Origin: Paragordius varius
Lineage: Eukaryota > Nematomorpha
Direction of reading: 5' to 3'
DNA: 64,000 nt
Assembly: GCA_964247055.1 (NCBI GenBank)
Contig: OZ176055.1
Coordinates: forward strand, 744,001 to 808,000
The notes below the pieces were generated by a model, which saw nothing but the letters and a program-made list of their open reading frames with translations, made no database searches and was not told the DNA's origin. Position 1 is the first letter of the stretch; each line of letters begins with the position of its first letter. Made by a program: the position numbers and the translations under genes. This document shows positions 22,772-37,700 of this stretch, one piece after another.

Positions 22772-25700
22772 ATGATATATAAGTTTTAAAATACAGTTTT
22801 AAAAATGATTATTTACTATATTATAATATTTATACTTTTTGTAAAAATTATTGTTTTAATATATTTATATTAAATTAAATAATTTTTTTTCAAAATCATT
22901 GCCATTTATTTAAAATTTTATACTTTATAAAAATTATTTTTTTAACATAAATATTAAACATAAAAATAAATTTTAAATTATTTTTTTGATTACTTTTTTA
23001 TCCTTTAGTTTATCAAACAAGGAAAAAAATTCCGCCCTAAATACTTATGATGAGTGTGGTGATGATGATTTAACTTCATTTACACCCTTGTATATGTTAA
23101 ATTCAAGTCTAAGCCTTATAAATGAAGGCATTTGTCAAATATTTACCTTGCAACTAAGTAAGTCCTACAATGTTTCACCTTGCCATGAACAGAATAAAGA
23201 ATTTATAATGGATGATTTGATTAAAACGAAATCAAATTTGCTGGGATACATATTTAAAAGCTGTTTGCCGAATTTTCTAAAGGTAGTATTATAGGCAGCT
23301 TAATAATATAAATACCGGTAAAAGTTAGATTCTAGGTGGTGTTTTGAAATAATTTTTTGCGTTTGAAAACAAAATCTATAAAAGTTTAAAGTTAGTCAAA
23401 ATTTTATTTTATAAAGTTTAAAAAATTTTTGTGTATTTTAAAATTATTAAATATTATACGATTTTTGGGTAATTTTTTATTATTATTATAGATTAATCTT
23501 TACAACATTTATATTAATTTATTAATAATAGTTATGAAATAATTAAAATAGAAATCATTGTAAATGCTATTGCACCCAATTTGTATCATAATCCAAAATT
23601 CATATTCTCATATAAGTTATCGAGAAAACTAAATTTCAAAAATATGGTTTTTTTACATTGTAAAAATGATATTTATAAAGTAAAAATTGAAATTATACGG
23701 ACAAAACATAAAAATAAACCCTACTTTTCAAACCTTAATTTTTATACATAAACTACTTGATTACATTTTTAAATGATATAGAATTGAGTATACATACAAT
23801 TTATATATGTAATCCTTGAAATCAAAAACAATAATTTATAAATAAAAAAAACCATGATTTAAAAAGTATGGCAGTCTTTTGGAAAAAATATTTGTCTTTA
23901 TATTTTTACGTTTTACCCTTATAATTTCAATTTTTACGTTATAATTCAGAATCGTATTCTCATATAAGTAAGTTATCGAGAATATTAAAATTTTTGAAAA
24001 TTTAGTTTTTAACATTGTAAAAATGATATTTATACTTTTTATGTCCTTGTAATTTATTTATATTCATTATAGGCTATTTCACTCTATTGCTATAATCAAT
24101 TTGTTAACAATTCATCTCAAACTAAATTTCCCACATCTCTTATGGCCCTTTTCCGACTCCTAGCTTGGTTGAAAGATTTTTTAACTTCAAATAATATCAA
24201 TAATGTTGAAACAAAAATTGATAATTACAATCACATTACTATTAATGAAGAAAATAAAGTTAAAGGCTTATTGAATATTGAATCACCACCGCATTTGGAA
24301 AAAGTGATAAATGGCAATTTAAAAGCCTTGCTATTGATATTTGGCCCACATATATTTTTACAATACATACCCCACCATATTGATCCGTACGGACTGAGAT
24401 TTGATTTAACACGGTAAGGATTTAAAATTTGTTTTAAAATTATATAAAGATAAACGTTTTTTTTCATAATTAGACATAAACCCTAATTATTGACATATAA
24501 AATTATTCATTTTACATCAATTATAAAATGTATAATTGATTGTGTTATTACTAGTATACATCATCTCTATTTCCTACTTTGCAGTTTTTTAAACTCTAAA
24601 TTAGTTATTTTTAAAAAAATTATGATTAAAAAAGTATGGGTTGAGTTGTCTTTTAGAAAATATATTTGCCTTTATTTTTATGTGTTGCCATGTATATATA
24701 CCATTTACAGTTCATATTCGCCTTAAAAATAAAATATGTATTTTTGAACTAATATAACTCATTATTAACATTAAATATATCTTTATGCCATAGTTTATCA
24801 TTTTTCAGCATTATTTTTAATTTAAAAACATTTTTTTAAAAAAAAAACACGCATAAAAATATAGATAATTTTTAATCAAAACCATATATAGAGGGTAAAA
24901 TTGAAATGTTCGAGGGTTATATTTAATTGTAGGTGAAATTTAATTGTAGGGAAATTTGAAGGGTGAATTTGAATAAGGGTGAATTTGAATTGTTCCAAGT
25001 TATTTAAATTGTTTAAGGGTGAATTTCAATTTTTCGGGTAAATTTGAATTGCTTAAGGTTGAATTTGAATTTTTTGAGGGTAACTCAATTATAATTGCAA
25101 TATATATATATGTATATTAATTTGGTTTTTAGGGAATAGATTGGTATTTTACAATTTTGATGATTTATCAGAAATTTCGGTAGAAATTTGGAAAATACAT
25201 TAATATTTTTGTTTTTATAAAGTGGATATTTTCAAATACATATTATTTTTGATTATTTAAGCTTTATAATTTTGGAAATAATGTTAAAATAAACGTAACT
25301 TTGTGCACTAACCAAATTTGTTTTATTTTAATTGATTGAAAAATAATTTTTAAGTAAAAAAACTCCCATATAATAGATTATAAAATTATAATATTTATTT
25401 TTTTTATTTTAGAAGTTGGATTTTTCATTTATGATCAATATTTTTAATTTTTGAATATAATATTTATCATTGCCCGTTTGCTTTTAAATGTTTGATTTAT
25501 AATATAACTACAGCTCATATACACTCATGAAGAATTCACATTTACCCTAAAATAAGCTATATGTTTTTTTCACCTTAAAAATTACCTAAATATTTTATAA
25601 CATTTTGTTCTTCAAAATAAAATACTTGTAAAGCTATATATTTAATGAAAATTTATATTAGCCCAAAAACATAGGTAAAATTAAATTGTTGTTCAAGGGT

Positions 25701-28700
25701 GAATTTAATTGTTCAAAGCTGAATTTGAATTGTTCAAGGGTAATTTTGCAATGTTTAAATAGTATATATTTTCATTTAAAAAATTCTAAACAATTTTATT
25801 TGGTTTATTTTAGAAGTTGGATATTTCCACTCATGATGGATTGTTTGAATGGACGAAACAACAATCATCATTTTTTGCCCAAAACTGAAAATAGTAGTGC
25901 CAATTTTGATTCTCCCACACATTATCGTTGGAATACGATTCAAACTTTTAGAACGCAACTTTACCCCTTGGCTTGTTCTTTGCGACAGAAGGGTAATTTT
26001 TGTTTAAAAAAATAAAAATTTATTTATTTTTGAGCAAAATTTTGAACTTAATTGATAAAGGAATACTTTTTTTACAAAAACAATTGATTAATGAAGGAAT
26101 GATACGATATGGTTTAATTTAATATTAAATGAAATTTAAGGTTTATTCAATATTAAAATCATTAGTATATGGTCGGCTCGCTTTTTTAATTTAGGCCCTC
26201 TTACCCGCTCCCCCCGTAAAATGCCATTTTTTTCAAAAAAATGAGGTCCACAAAAATAATTTTTTGAATCTATTTTTGGCCCAAGTAAACAATATATTAG
26301 TATGAATGCACCGTTTTGAAATTCCTATGAGATCATAGCTATTAAATAATGTTTCGAAATATTTCACATAGGTGGATCATTTTATTGTCCCTTTTTATAA
26401 ATAGCCCCTCAGAAGTCCGAAGGACTTCCTCGGGCTGCGTAGCAGCACGAGATCGCTAGTTTTTCTCATATAAATTATTTGATTACAATTGTAAAACACA
26501 TAATTGATTGTGTCACTAATTTAAATCTCTTTTAAAGCAATAAAAAAATCAAGATTAAAAAAGTATGGTCATCTTTTGTTGCAAAAAAATATTTTTCTTT
26601 ATATTTTTTACTTATAATCTATTTATTTATATATATACATATATATTATGTCTTTTAGCCTTTGAACTATGTTCATTAAAAACACCATCAAACTCCACTA
26701 ATAATAATTATGAAGCAAAAACTGGAAAAACAACAAATTTAAGCCTTGAAATGGCCACAAATATGCATACTTTATCATTACAAATTTGGTCGATTTTACC
26801 CTGTTTTATGGCTCATGATATGTGTTTTATTAATTCCTCTCTTTTGAAAAATAATGGTTTATCGGGTGAAAACTTTACGTTTTTATCCGGACTGGCTCAA
26901 CATTATTTACAACCTAGTAAGTTATTTCAAAAGTTTTTTGTAACAATTTAAATGTATATATCAAAAGTTAGGGTTAGGGTTTTCAAATTATGAAAATTTA
27001 ACAGTATAAAAAACGTAATATGTAAAAAAGTTATTTAGTTTTAAAGTTTTGCAGTATTTTTTACGGGGAATATGTCATTTAATTTTGGGTTTTTACCGTA
27101 ACGTTAAATTAAGTTTACGAGTTTTTTTGATATTTTTTAAAAAATTAAGTTTTTTTTTCAATTGGCTTTAACTATTCAAAACCAAATATGTTTTCTGATT
27201 TAAAAAAAATATATATGAAATTTTACAGTAAAAATTGAAATTATACGGACAAAACGTAAAAATCTAAAGACAATTTTTTTTAAAAAAGACAACCCCATAC
27301 TTTTAAAATCTAATTTTATCTTGTGACAATTATTTAAATACAATCGTAAAATATGTAATTAATTGTGTTACCAATTTACATCTCTATAATATACTTTTCA
27401 GTTTAAATAGTTATACTCAAAAAAATCAAGATTTTAAAAAACAAAAATATTTGTCTTTATATTTTTCCGTTTTGTCCGTATAATTACAATTCCAATTTTA
27501 CTGTATACCGCACGTTTAGGGTTTCAACTTAATTTGCTCTACTAGTTTATAAAGCCTATAAGTTTTTGATTTTTGAGATTTTTTAAATAATATAATCTTA
27601 TTCAATTAGGAATTTTAAATCGCTTAACAATATATGCTACGTATTATTGTTATTTTGATATAACAATGTTTGCGTAAAATAGCATATTTTTTTTAAATTC
27701 AAAATTTTTTTAAAAAAATATTAATATTTATATAAGTTTATTTTTACTGTCAATTATTTTTTTATTTCATGTTTTATAGTAAATTTTTTGACACCTCATG
27801 TCTCATCATCAAATGAAAATACTACTATTTGCAGTAATAATAATGTTAATAATCTTCAACAACAAAAATTTATGTTTCAAGAATCCGAAGAAATGCCATT
27901 GATTATTTTAAAGACTTTTAAGACATTTTTTACCCAATTATTGCCCGTCAAAGTAAATATTTCATTATAAACTTTTTTTAGTTAAAATGATTTTGTATTG
28001 GTTGTTAAAAAAATGGTTTTACAGTCACGAAATTTTACGGACAAAACAAAAAAATATAAAGACAAATGTTTTTTTTTCAAAATACAACCCCATACTGTTT
28101 TAAACCTTAATATATTCTATAATAATCATTTAATTACAATCGTAATTACGTAATTAATTGTGTTACCAATATACATTTCTATTATATACTTTTCAATTTA
28201 AAACAATAAGTAATTAGATTTAAAAAGTATGATTGTCTTTTAGTATAAAAGAATATTTTTCTTTATATTTTAACATTTTGTTCGTATAATTCCAACTTTT
28301 ACTGTAGCTTAAAAACGAAGTAAATTTAATATTTAAAGGACAAAATATAGGCAATAATGACCACGGATGTGGTCAAAATCAGAAAACTCTTTATTTGTTT
28401 CACTCCTGTAAAAAATTTTATAAAAAACTATCATTATTTATTTAATTAAAATTTAATTTTATATAATTAGTAAGTATATTTTTTATGGATTATCGTAATG
28501 AAATCCCTTTTGCTATATTTTTTGGCTCGTTATAAAACGGCACTTCTCAAAATAATTGAAACTTTGTCGGAATCATAAGATTAAATTTTTAACCCTAATT
28601 TTATTACTTAAATAATTAGGTTAATTTTTTAAAATCCGTAAAAAGTTTATTATAATTAAGATGAATAGTTTATTATGGACTATGTGTAATTACTGGCGTA

Positions 28701-31700
28701 GGGGGTGATCATTTATTTTATACATACTTTTTATAACTATATATTAGCAACGCGCACGCTTTTTGGTAAAATATATCATTTACAAATCAAATTTACCCTT
28801 GAACAATTTAAATTATTCAATCTAAATATAAATTATATGTATTTTCGGGCTAATATTAATTAATTTATTTGCAATATATTTTCACGACATAGTTTAATTT
28901 AAACGGAATTTTATTAATTAAAGTATTATAAAATAAAGGGAATTTTTAACCTTGAAAAAACACACAATTTATTTAAGGGTAAATATGAATAGTTTGATGT
29001 TTAATTGTTCGAGGGTGAATTTGAATTGTTCAAGGGTGAATTAGATCTATAAATGGTATATATGGTTATATTTACGTGGCAAAAACGCGAAAAATCTAAT
29101 ATTTTGTGTTTTTATGTGCTATCATCAAATTAATCTAATTTTTAAAAAATGAATAAATAACTAAATAATGAAACAAATATAATATTTTAATGATTTATAA
29201 AGTATTTTTCATATAATATATGTAACATTTTAAATTTTAAAATAATTATTAAAAAAATAAAATAATCATTTTTTATTCTAGAATAATAATTTAATGATGA
29301 TGAATAAAACTGCTCAGTGTGGCGATTTATTTCAACAAATTGTTCCCGCCCTATTTAATATATACATTGCATTGGAAACTACGATTCTTAAAGGCAAGAA
29401 CAAATCTATTAACAGTACAGGAATTACTCAAAATGATCATTTAGCCCACCCAGCTAAAAATTGCGTCCTTGAAACATTAAAAGTTAGTTAGCCTTGTTTT
29501 GTTTTCTTTTACGTTTTAGTTTTGAATTTATATCAAAAATATCCAAAAATCTATTTTTTGTAAACAACGCAGAAAAATTAATATAAAAGAAATGAATTAT
29601 TTTTTAAAGGGTAAGAATTACAGGCGTAAAATATAATTTATTATGTTAATAATTTATATCTCGTTTGCCTTCTTAAAACAACTTTACACACAACGATAGG
29701 GTATTTAGACCAAGGTTTAAAAAATTATAATTTTTTATCTATTACAATACCAGTAATAATTGAAATTATACGGACAGAACATAAAAAACCTCTAAAGACA
29801 AATATTTTTTTAAAAAAAGGCAATCCCATATACCCTTTTTGAAACCTTATTATTTACTATTATATCTATATAAACTTTATAATTACAATTTTAAAATACA
29901 TAATTTATTGTAAAACACTAATATAGGTCTATATACCTTATTTTTTAAACTTTAAACATTGTGTTATAGCAAAAGAAATTTAGTTTAAAAGAGTACTACA
30001 GCAGCAGTCTTTGGGGAAATATTTGTCTTTAAGTTTTTTTACGTTGTTGTGTGTATATCTTATTTCAATTTTTACAGACAGTATAGTACTTTTTATATTT
30101 TGCCCCAAAATTTTACTCACATATTAATTTTCACAAAAATTTAACTTTTAATTTACATTTTTTGCAATATTTTAATGGTTGCTTCATTCACACTAACACA
30201 GTAGTATATCGAAAAAAAGAAAGAATGGAAATAATTGTGTTTATTCAACAACATTTTGTTACACTTTATCCATATACACTATTGTTTATTGCCCTACTAT
30301 AGTGTGAATTAAATAAGCAATCATTAAAATGCACACTATGTATGTATTATTGATTTGGCCCAGTTATTGGGATTCCATGGATTAATTTACGATATATATA
30401 TATATCTATCATTTGTTGCGTCGTTTCGAGGTATGTTTAGGAATTTAAAATCTTGTTTTATGATTTTTGAGTTCAAGTTGTTTTAGGCATCTTTTTTCGG
30501 TTGGGGTAGCAGAGGGATCCGTAAATCAAGAATTTCTTTTTTCAGGTGAGTCTATATTGGATTTGTCTATGTGTGTCCAAAAAATACCAAAGTCTATTAT
30601 TGGTTTTCTAATAAAAGCTGTTATTGGTTTCTAGTTCATTCTTGTGGTAGAATGAATTTATATTATCATTATATATTTTGCATTGTAGTTTTGCCATATT
30701 TTAGATTGCATTATCAGTTAGTACGTTGGAACTTTCAACCCATTTCATAGCTAAAGTATGGGAAAAGATAAATTACACCAACTCAATCTTTCTACACAAT
30801 AATAAAACTGATGATAATAAAATCAATAATGAACCGAATTCGGTTTTGTCTTTGAATGGCGGCATAAATGAAAATATTGTGAAAATTCCATCCTGGTTAG
30901 ATATTGCATGTCTTATTATGCCACACTTGAAATTTCCATTGGAAAAAAGTAATGGTAAATAGTTTTTTGCAAATAATTTTTTATTACAAGCAATTATTGA
31001 AACAAAATCTGAAGATATATATATATTATATATATATATATATATATATGCTTAAATTTAAGGAAAAAACAATTATTAAAATTTTTTTATTTATTATTAA
31101 AGTATTCTTTTAATTTAGAAAAATCGTGACAATATGGGAAAAAGATAATTTCTCTTTTAATTACTTTAACACTGTAAAATAGATTAATTTTTATGGCGAT
31201 TTCTGCCTTTTTTTAACCATTTTTATAATTTTTAGCTTATTTGTTTTCTATACTTTTAAAAATTTCTGGTGTTGATTATTAAGTTACTTACAAAAACATT
31301 ATTTAATCTTTACAAAAAATTTAAGGCAAACTTCTTTTCAAAACCATAGTACTTTTTAAGCATTAACTTTTTTTACAAAAAATTAAATATAATTCTTACA
31401 TATTTAATTGCTTGTGTTGCCAATTTACATCTCGATACCTACTTTACTTTTTAACACAATGAGTTTTATTTAAGAAAAAATTCTTTTGTAAAAAAATAAT
31501 AAATCTTTCTTTATATTCCTTTTTGGCAATTAAATATATATATTTTTTAGATGAAAACATGCCTTCAACAATTATAACGCAATTACAAACTAATATTTTA
31601 TTTTATGCCCTTGATAAAATAACTCGAAACATAAAAGATGATTTATATCACACCATTATAAATCATAATATGACGCTGGCAAAGAGTATACAGAAACGAT

Positions 31701-34700
31701 GTTTCAAGTAAATCCAACTTTTTTTATTAAAATTTTCAATTTTTTCATTTTTCTGATTAAAATTTTTATTTTTTTTACATATATATATATATATTTAATT
31801 TACTTTTTTAAGAAAAAATTTTGAACAATTTTAACAATTTCAAATATTCCATTTACAAGTTAAATTTACCATTAAACAATTTAGATTCACCTTCCAATAC
31901 ATATTTACCCTTGAACTCAAATTCACCCTAAAAATAAATTATGTGTTTTTGGGTTTATTTTTACGACATAGTTTATTTTTTTCAGCATTATATTAATTTA
32001 AAAAGGATTTTATATTTTAAAAATATAAAAAAATAAAGGTAATTTTTTATAGAAAAACACATTTATTTTAATTTGAATTGTTCAAGGGTAAATTTAAATT
32101 CTAAATGGTATATATATTTTGTTGTAAAATAAAACCTATCAATAGATATTTGGAACAATGGATGATAAATTTAACAGTTAATTCCATGCAAATTACTGAT
32201 GTTAAAGAAAACCTTGAAATTGCAAACTTTACTAATGCCTATTATCAAGAAATATTGAATGCTCTTGAAAATTATTGCAAAACAAATAATTTGGACTTTG
32301 ATGATTTTTGTTTTACAAAAAGCACTCTGAATGAAAAAAATGCAACAAAAAATTCTAAAACTCATTACGATCGATTGTTAAGGCGAATAACTAACCTACT
32401 TTGTAAAACTTGGCATTTAACATTTAAACCAAGCTTTGGTGTACGTTTCAAGTGTCTCCATTATTTGCTATATAATAATATTAAAGACAATAACAATATT
32501 AAAGATTCTGAAATATCAGTATCTGAAATGGAAATCCACGCTACTCAAGAAAATGTATGTTTGCTTTTCAAATTTTTATACGAATTAAATTAAAGGTTAT
32601 TAAATTAGTAAGTTTTTAATATTATGTATGCATCTTTAAACTTTTTTAAGGACAATACTATAAAGGGCTTTTATTTATGCAAAGCAGTTATTTTTTTATA
32701 TGATTTTCTTTATCAAATAGTTTATTAGATTCTTACTATCTATGTTTTTCTACTTGTACTGTCATTTTTAAAATATAAGGAAATTGTTTTTAAGTATAGT
32801 AAAATTTAATATTATACGGACAAAACGTAAAAATATAAAGACAAATATTTTTTTCTAAAAGACAACCATACTTTTTAAATCTTGATTTTTTTTAAATATA
32901 ACTCGTTATTATAAAACAATATAATAATGTAAATTAGTATCACATCAATTATGTATTTTACGATTGTAATTTAATCATTTTTTTACGGGATAAATTAAGG
33001 TTTAAAAAAGTATGGTTATCTTTTAATAAAATTTTGCATTTATATTTTTACAGTTTGTTCGTATAATCTGAATTTTTACTGATCTAGTTTAAGTTATAGT
33101 TCAATGATTTGTCTTTAAAGTGAATTTTATAAGAAAAAATAAAAAAAACAAATCAAATAATTTTATTGGTGAAGAGTATATTTTCCATTTATATTTCATT
33201 TTATATTGCATATCGATTTGATGTTATAAACTGTATTAAGCTTTATTTTACGGGAAAACTCAAATATTTTGATACACAGTGTTTATTATTGGTCACAAAA
33301 ATTTGTTAAATGCTATTTTTTTAAAAGATTAACAACTAAAATTAAATTTTGTATTTTTTTAAATTATAAAATAAGCTAAAATTTGTATTAAAATATTTAA
33401 TTGGAACTAGACGGGTTTTCGTAGCTCCAAAACATGGTTATATAAAAATATGGAGTTGTATTTTAAATTAAAAATAATTTTTTGCAATCCATACTTATTT
33501 TATACCATTTACAATTCAAATTTACCCTTAAACAATACTCTGGAACAATTCGAATTCACCCTAAAAATAAATTTTATGTGTTTTTGGGATAATATAACTC
33601 ATCATTAATATGAACTATATTTTTACGAGATATTTATTATTTTTTCAGCATTATATTAATTTTAAAGAGAATTCCATAGTTTAGAAATATTATAAAATAA
33701 AGGTAATGTATAATCTTAAAAAACACATAATTTATTTTAAGGTGAGTTTAAATTGTTCAAGGGTGAATTCGATCTGTAAATGGTATATATAATTATTTTT
33801 ATAATAAATTTAATACATTAATTTGATATGGTAGATTGATATGGAAAACATACAGAAATCATACAACACTGAAAGATGTCAAATACTAGCAGGCCTAATT
33901 CCTGAAGCCATTTTAACATGCTATGGAAAGTATAATTTAATTTTTAAATTTTTAACTAAAAAAATTATTTTTAAATTTTTAACTAAAAAAATTTTATTTT
34001 ATACTATATCATGAATATATAAATATACAGTAAAAATTGAAATTATATTGTGGACAAAACGTAACAATATAAATACACATATATTTTTTCTAAAAGAGAC
34101 CATCATATTTTTTTGATCTTATATTTTTCGAATATAATTGTTTGTTTTAAACGAAAAAGTATAAATTAGAGATGTTAATTGGTAGCACAATCCATTTTGT
34201 ATTATACGATTGTAATTAAATGATTTTTAAAGGATAAATAAAGGTTTATAAAAAGTATGGTTGTTTTTAGAAATAAATATTTGTCGTTATATTTTTACAT
34301 TTTGTCCGTAGTTTTTTAATATTTAGCATAAAAACAAACCAACAAAGTAAAATAAATTTTTTTAACAAACTTTTATGAAAAAAAATTTTTTTCCAGGTAT
34401 TTTATCATTATTTGTGCTTAAAATGAATTTCAATTTAAAAATGAAACATAAAATTAAATAAAAACATTTATTTTATCATAAATAAAAGTATACTTTCTAA
34501 ACTTTTATCTGTATAATTATATTTACAATTATTAGATAAATGCCTCAAAAATATAATTTTCATTACATCCAAATGATTTGTCTTCATAAATTTTAACTTT
34601 TTATGTCATATAACTTATTCCAGGGATATCAGTTCAAAAGCACGCACGCTGGCTTTAGAATTTGTTGGGAATTTGCTAGAATTTCAAATTTCACCATTTG

Positions 34701-37700
34701 CTATTCAACAAAATAAATTTATGGATAAAAACACTAATAATAATTTTTTCGCTTCTTATGACGCGTTTTTAAAAACTGTCTTATGTGATCGTATAAATGC
34801 CTACATTGTTGCAAAAAATTGTGGTTTCCAAAAAAATTATTTCAAACGCACATCTAAGGAGGATAATAAAAATGTTAAAAATGGCATAAATATAGATATG
34901 GAAACAGAAAGTAATGAAATGGGAAATAATGAAGAAAAAACTATAGGTATGGGTTAATATACCATTTATAGTTCAAATTCACTCTCGAACAATTCAAATT
35001 TACTCTAAAAATAATTCAAATTCATCTTTGAACGATTCAAATCACAATTTACAAATCAAATACACTCTTTAACAAAATTCAAATTCACCCTTAAACAATT
35101 AAAAATACATCTTTATGGCATAGTTTATTATTTTTTCAGTATATTATTTCAATTTAAAACAAAATTTCAATAACATTTATAAAAATATAGTTAATTTTTA
35201 ACCTTAAAAAACATATATTATATTTGAGGGGGAATTTGAATTGTTTGACGGTGTATTTTAATTAAGGTTTTATTTGAATGGTAAATGGTATTATTGGGTA
35301 ATTTTAAATTTTGTTTATCTTAGTAAATAAATAATTTTGAAATATAGATTTTAATTAAAAAATTAATTATAAAAAACAAAAAAAATTTATATATTAGTCC
35401 AATTTCAAAATATTTATAATGTAAAGAATCACCCCTTAAATCAAACAGAAGTTAATATTTAAAAATACGGTTAAATTTTAAATTATTTTTCTTTGGCTAA
35501 GTTAAAGTTAAAAAAGTCAAAAAAAACATTATTATAAATTAAAAATAATTTACTAGTTTTTTATTAATTTTAAATACTTTTTTTGGCGTATTTCATACAC
35601 ATATTTATATTAGTTGATTAAAATTATCCAATCTATGCAATATTGTTCTCATATTTTTTTATATATTTTAGAAAAAGTAAGCAATTTAGTCTTTGACCAC
35701 CCGCTTGAAAATGAAAACCAAGTCATTGCTTGTTTGACTGTTTTAAGCTATTTTTATCTCAATGTTGGTTCAAGTAATAAAAATTACTTTTTTTATATAT
35801 ATGTATATAAGTTTGAAATTTAAGGTAAAAATTATTACGGAAATAATATTATTTGATTTATATCATGCATACTATATAGTTTAAAATTTTTTTATCTAAT
35901 ATAATTTATGTAAGATTGTGCACTTTTCATATTGTTCAATATAATTTATTTGGGGTTTATCGGTTTTTTTTTCAAATTAATAATATACATTTACAATTCG
36001 TATTCACCTTTAAACAATTCAAATTCACCCTAAAAATATATTATGTGTTTTCGGGCAGCTTATATAACTTATCATTAATATCAAATATATCTTTATGGCA
36101 TAGGTTATTATTTTTTCAGAACTATTTTAATTTTAAACCAAATTTCATTTTTCAAAAATATATAAAAATATAGGTAATTTTTAATCTTAACAAACACCAT
36201 AATTTATTTTAGGGTGAATTTGAATCGTTCGAGGGGGAATTTGAATTGTTTGAGGGTGAATTTGAATTGTTTAAGGGTGAATTTTAATTGTTTATGGGTG
36301 AGTTTCAATTGCTTAAGGTGGAATTTTAATTTTTTAAGGGTGAATTGGAGTTGTTCCAAGGTATATTTAAATTTTGAGGGTGAATTAAAATGAAAATGGT
36401 ATATATTTGCAAGCTAATATGCTTAATACAAAATATATATTGTTTACCATGTTATCAAATATTTTTTAGCTAACACTTGAGATTCTTAGATTGAATTTGC
36501 CCAAATTATTTTTTTTAACCGTAAAATCGTTAGTGTGCCAATTGTTTTACAGTAAATTTCCATATTTTACCCTGATTGTCGAATATGTATATTCACATTA
36601 TTCCCTTCATTGTCAAAGATGGAATTTAATTAATATTCAGTTCAGTTTTTTAAAAAAATATATCCTAAAAAAATGTTATAAATTATTTTTTTTAAATTGT
36701 TGGTTTTTAAAGTACCCTTATGGCAAGATATATTCAACTTTAAACATAGAAAAATACCAAAATTAAGAGGAATTAGGAATAGAGCATACATTGATGAATA
36801 TCAAATCATTTTTTTATAATCATATTTGAAATTTTTTAAAATCAAATTTAACTTAATCTAATTTTTTTGTTTTACATACAGAAATGCTGGAAGAAACCAA
36901 GTTTCAAATCTTAACTGGCATAGTAGATTGTATTGGCCATGTGGGGGAAATTGCCCAATTATTATGTCAGAAAACTAAACATAAAACTCACAAGAAGAAC
37001 AACACAAATGTTAATGTTAAATTATTGTTGAAACATTTGTTAACGTTTTTGGTGGACGCGTTCAAGAGCACTCCACTTACTATGGCTATTATGTTGGCAC
37101 CATCTTTTGTAATCTTTTTTTGTTTATTTTTTTTTTGATTTCGTTTTTTATATTCATAAAATATTTTTAAGTTTATATCCTAGTATTAATGATGAATAGT
37201 TAAAGATTCCAATATTTTTTCGCTCACAAAGTTTGAAAAAAAAATGTTTTTTGATGCGTTTTTTCAGATTTGATGTTTTGAAAATATGAATTATCAAGAA
37301 AATAAAATCAAACGAAAATGATATTATTATTATTTTATAGAGAAAACCATATTTTTGACCGTTATTTTCTAAAGAGACATTTATGAATTGGAGTTAAATT
37401 TAAATATGACTGTATTATATATATATATATATATATATATTCTATTCCTTATTTCTCAACTAAATACGAAGTTGTGTTTATTTTATATATACAAAAGATA
37501 TTTCAAAGATGTGTTGTATAAAAAATTACTTCAATATATTATTTTGAATATTTTAATTATTACTCTATAAATTTTGTTTTTAACTATTTTGAGTTTTTTA
37601 TTGCCTATAATTTATTTTTCTGCCATGCATTTTAGATCCAGAATATATCGAAAGTTCCCAAATTTTTACGCATCTCACTTCAATTCAAAATCAAAATTAT

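Noticed and set aside
26173-26459. SINE interpretation of the GC-rich repeat
   Set aside because: No A/B box promoter, no A-rich or microsatellite tail, whereas a 3' hairpin plus CTAG is present.
26966-26981. TTAGGGTTAGGG, resembling telomere repeat
   Set aside because: Only two units inside RRP12 intron 12; too short to mean an interstitial telomere.
36491-36766. Reading RRP12 exon 21 on to 36766
   Set aside because: The donor ACA|GTAAAT at 36551 gives the phase needed by exon 22; the read-through part is low-complexity.
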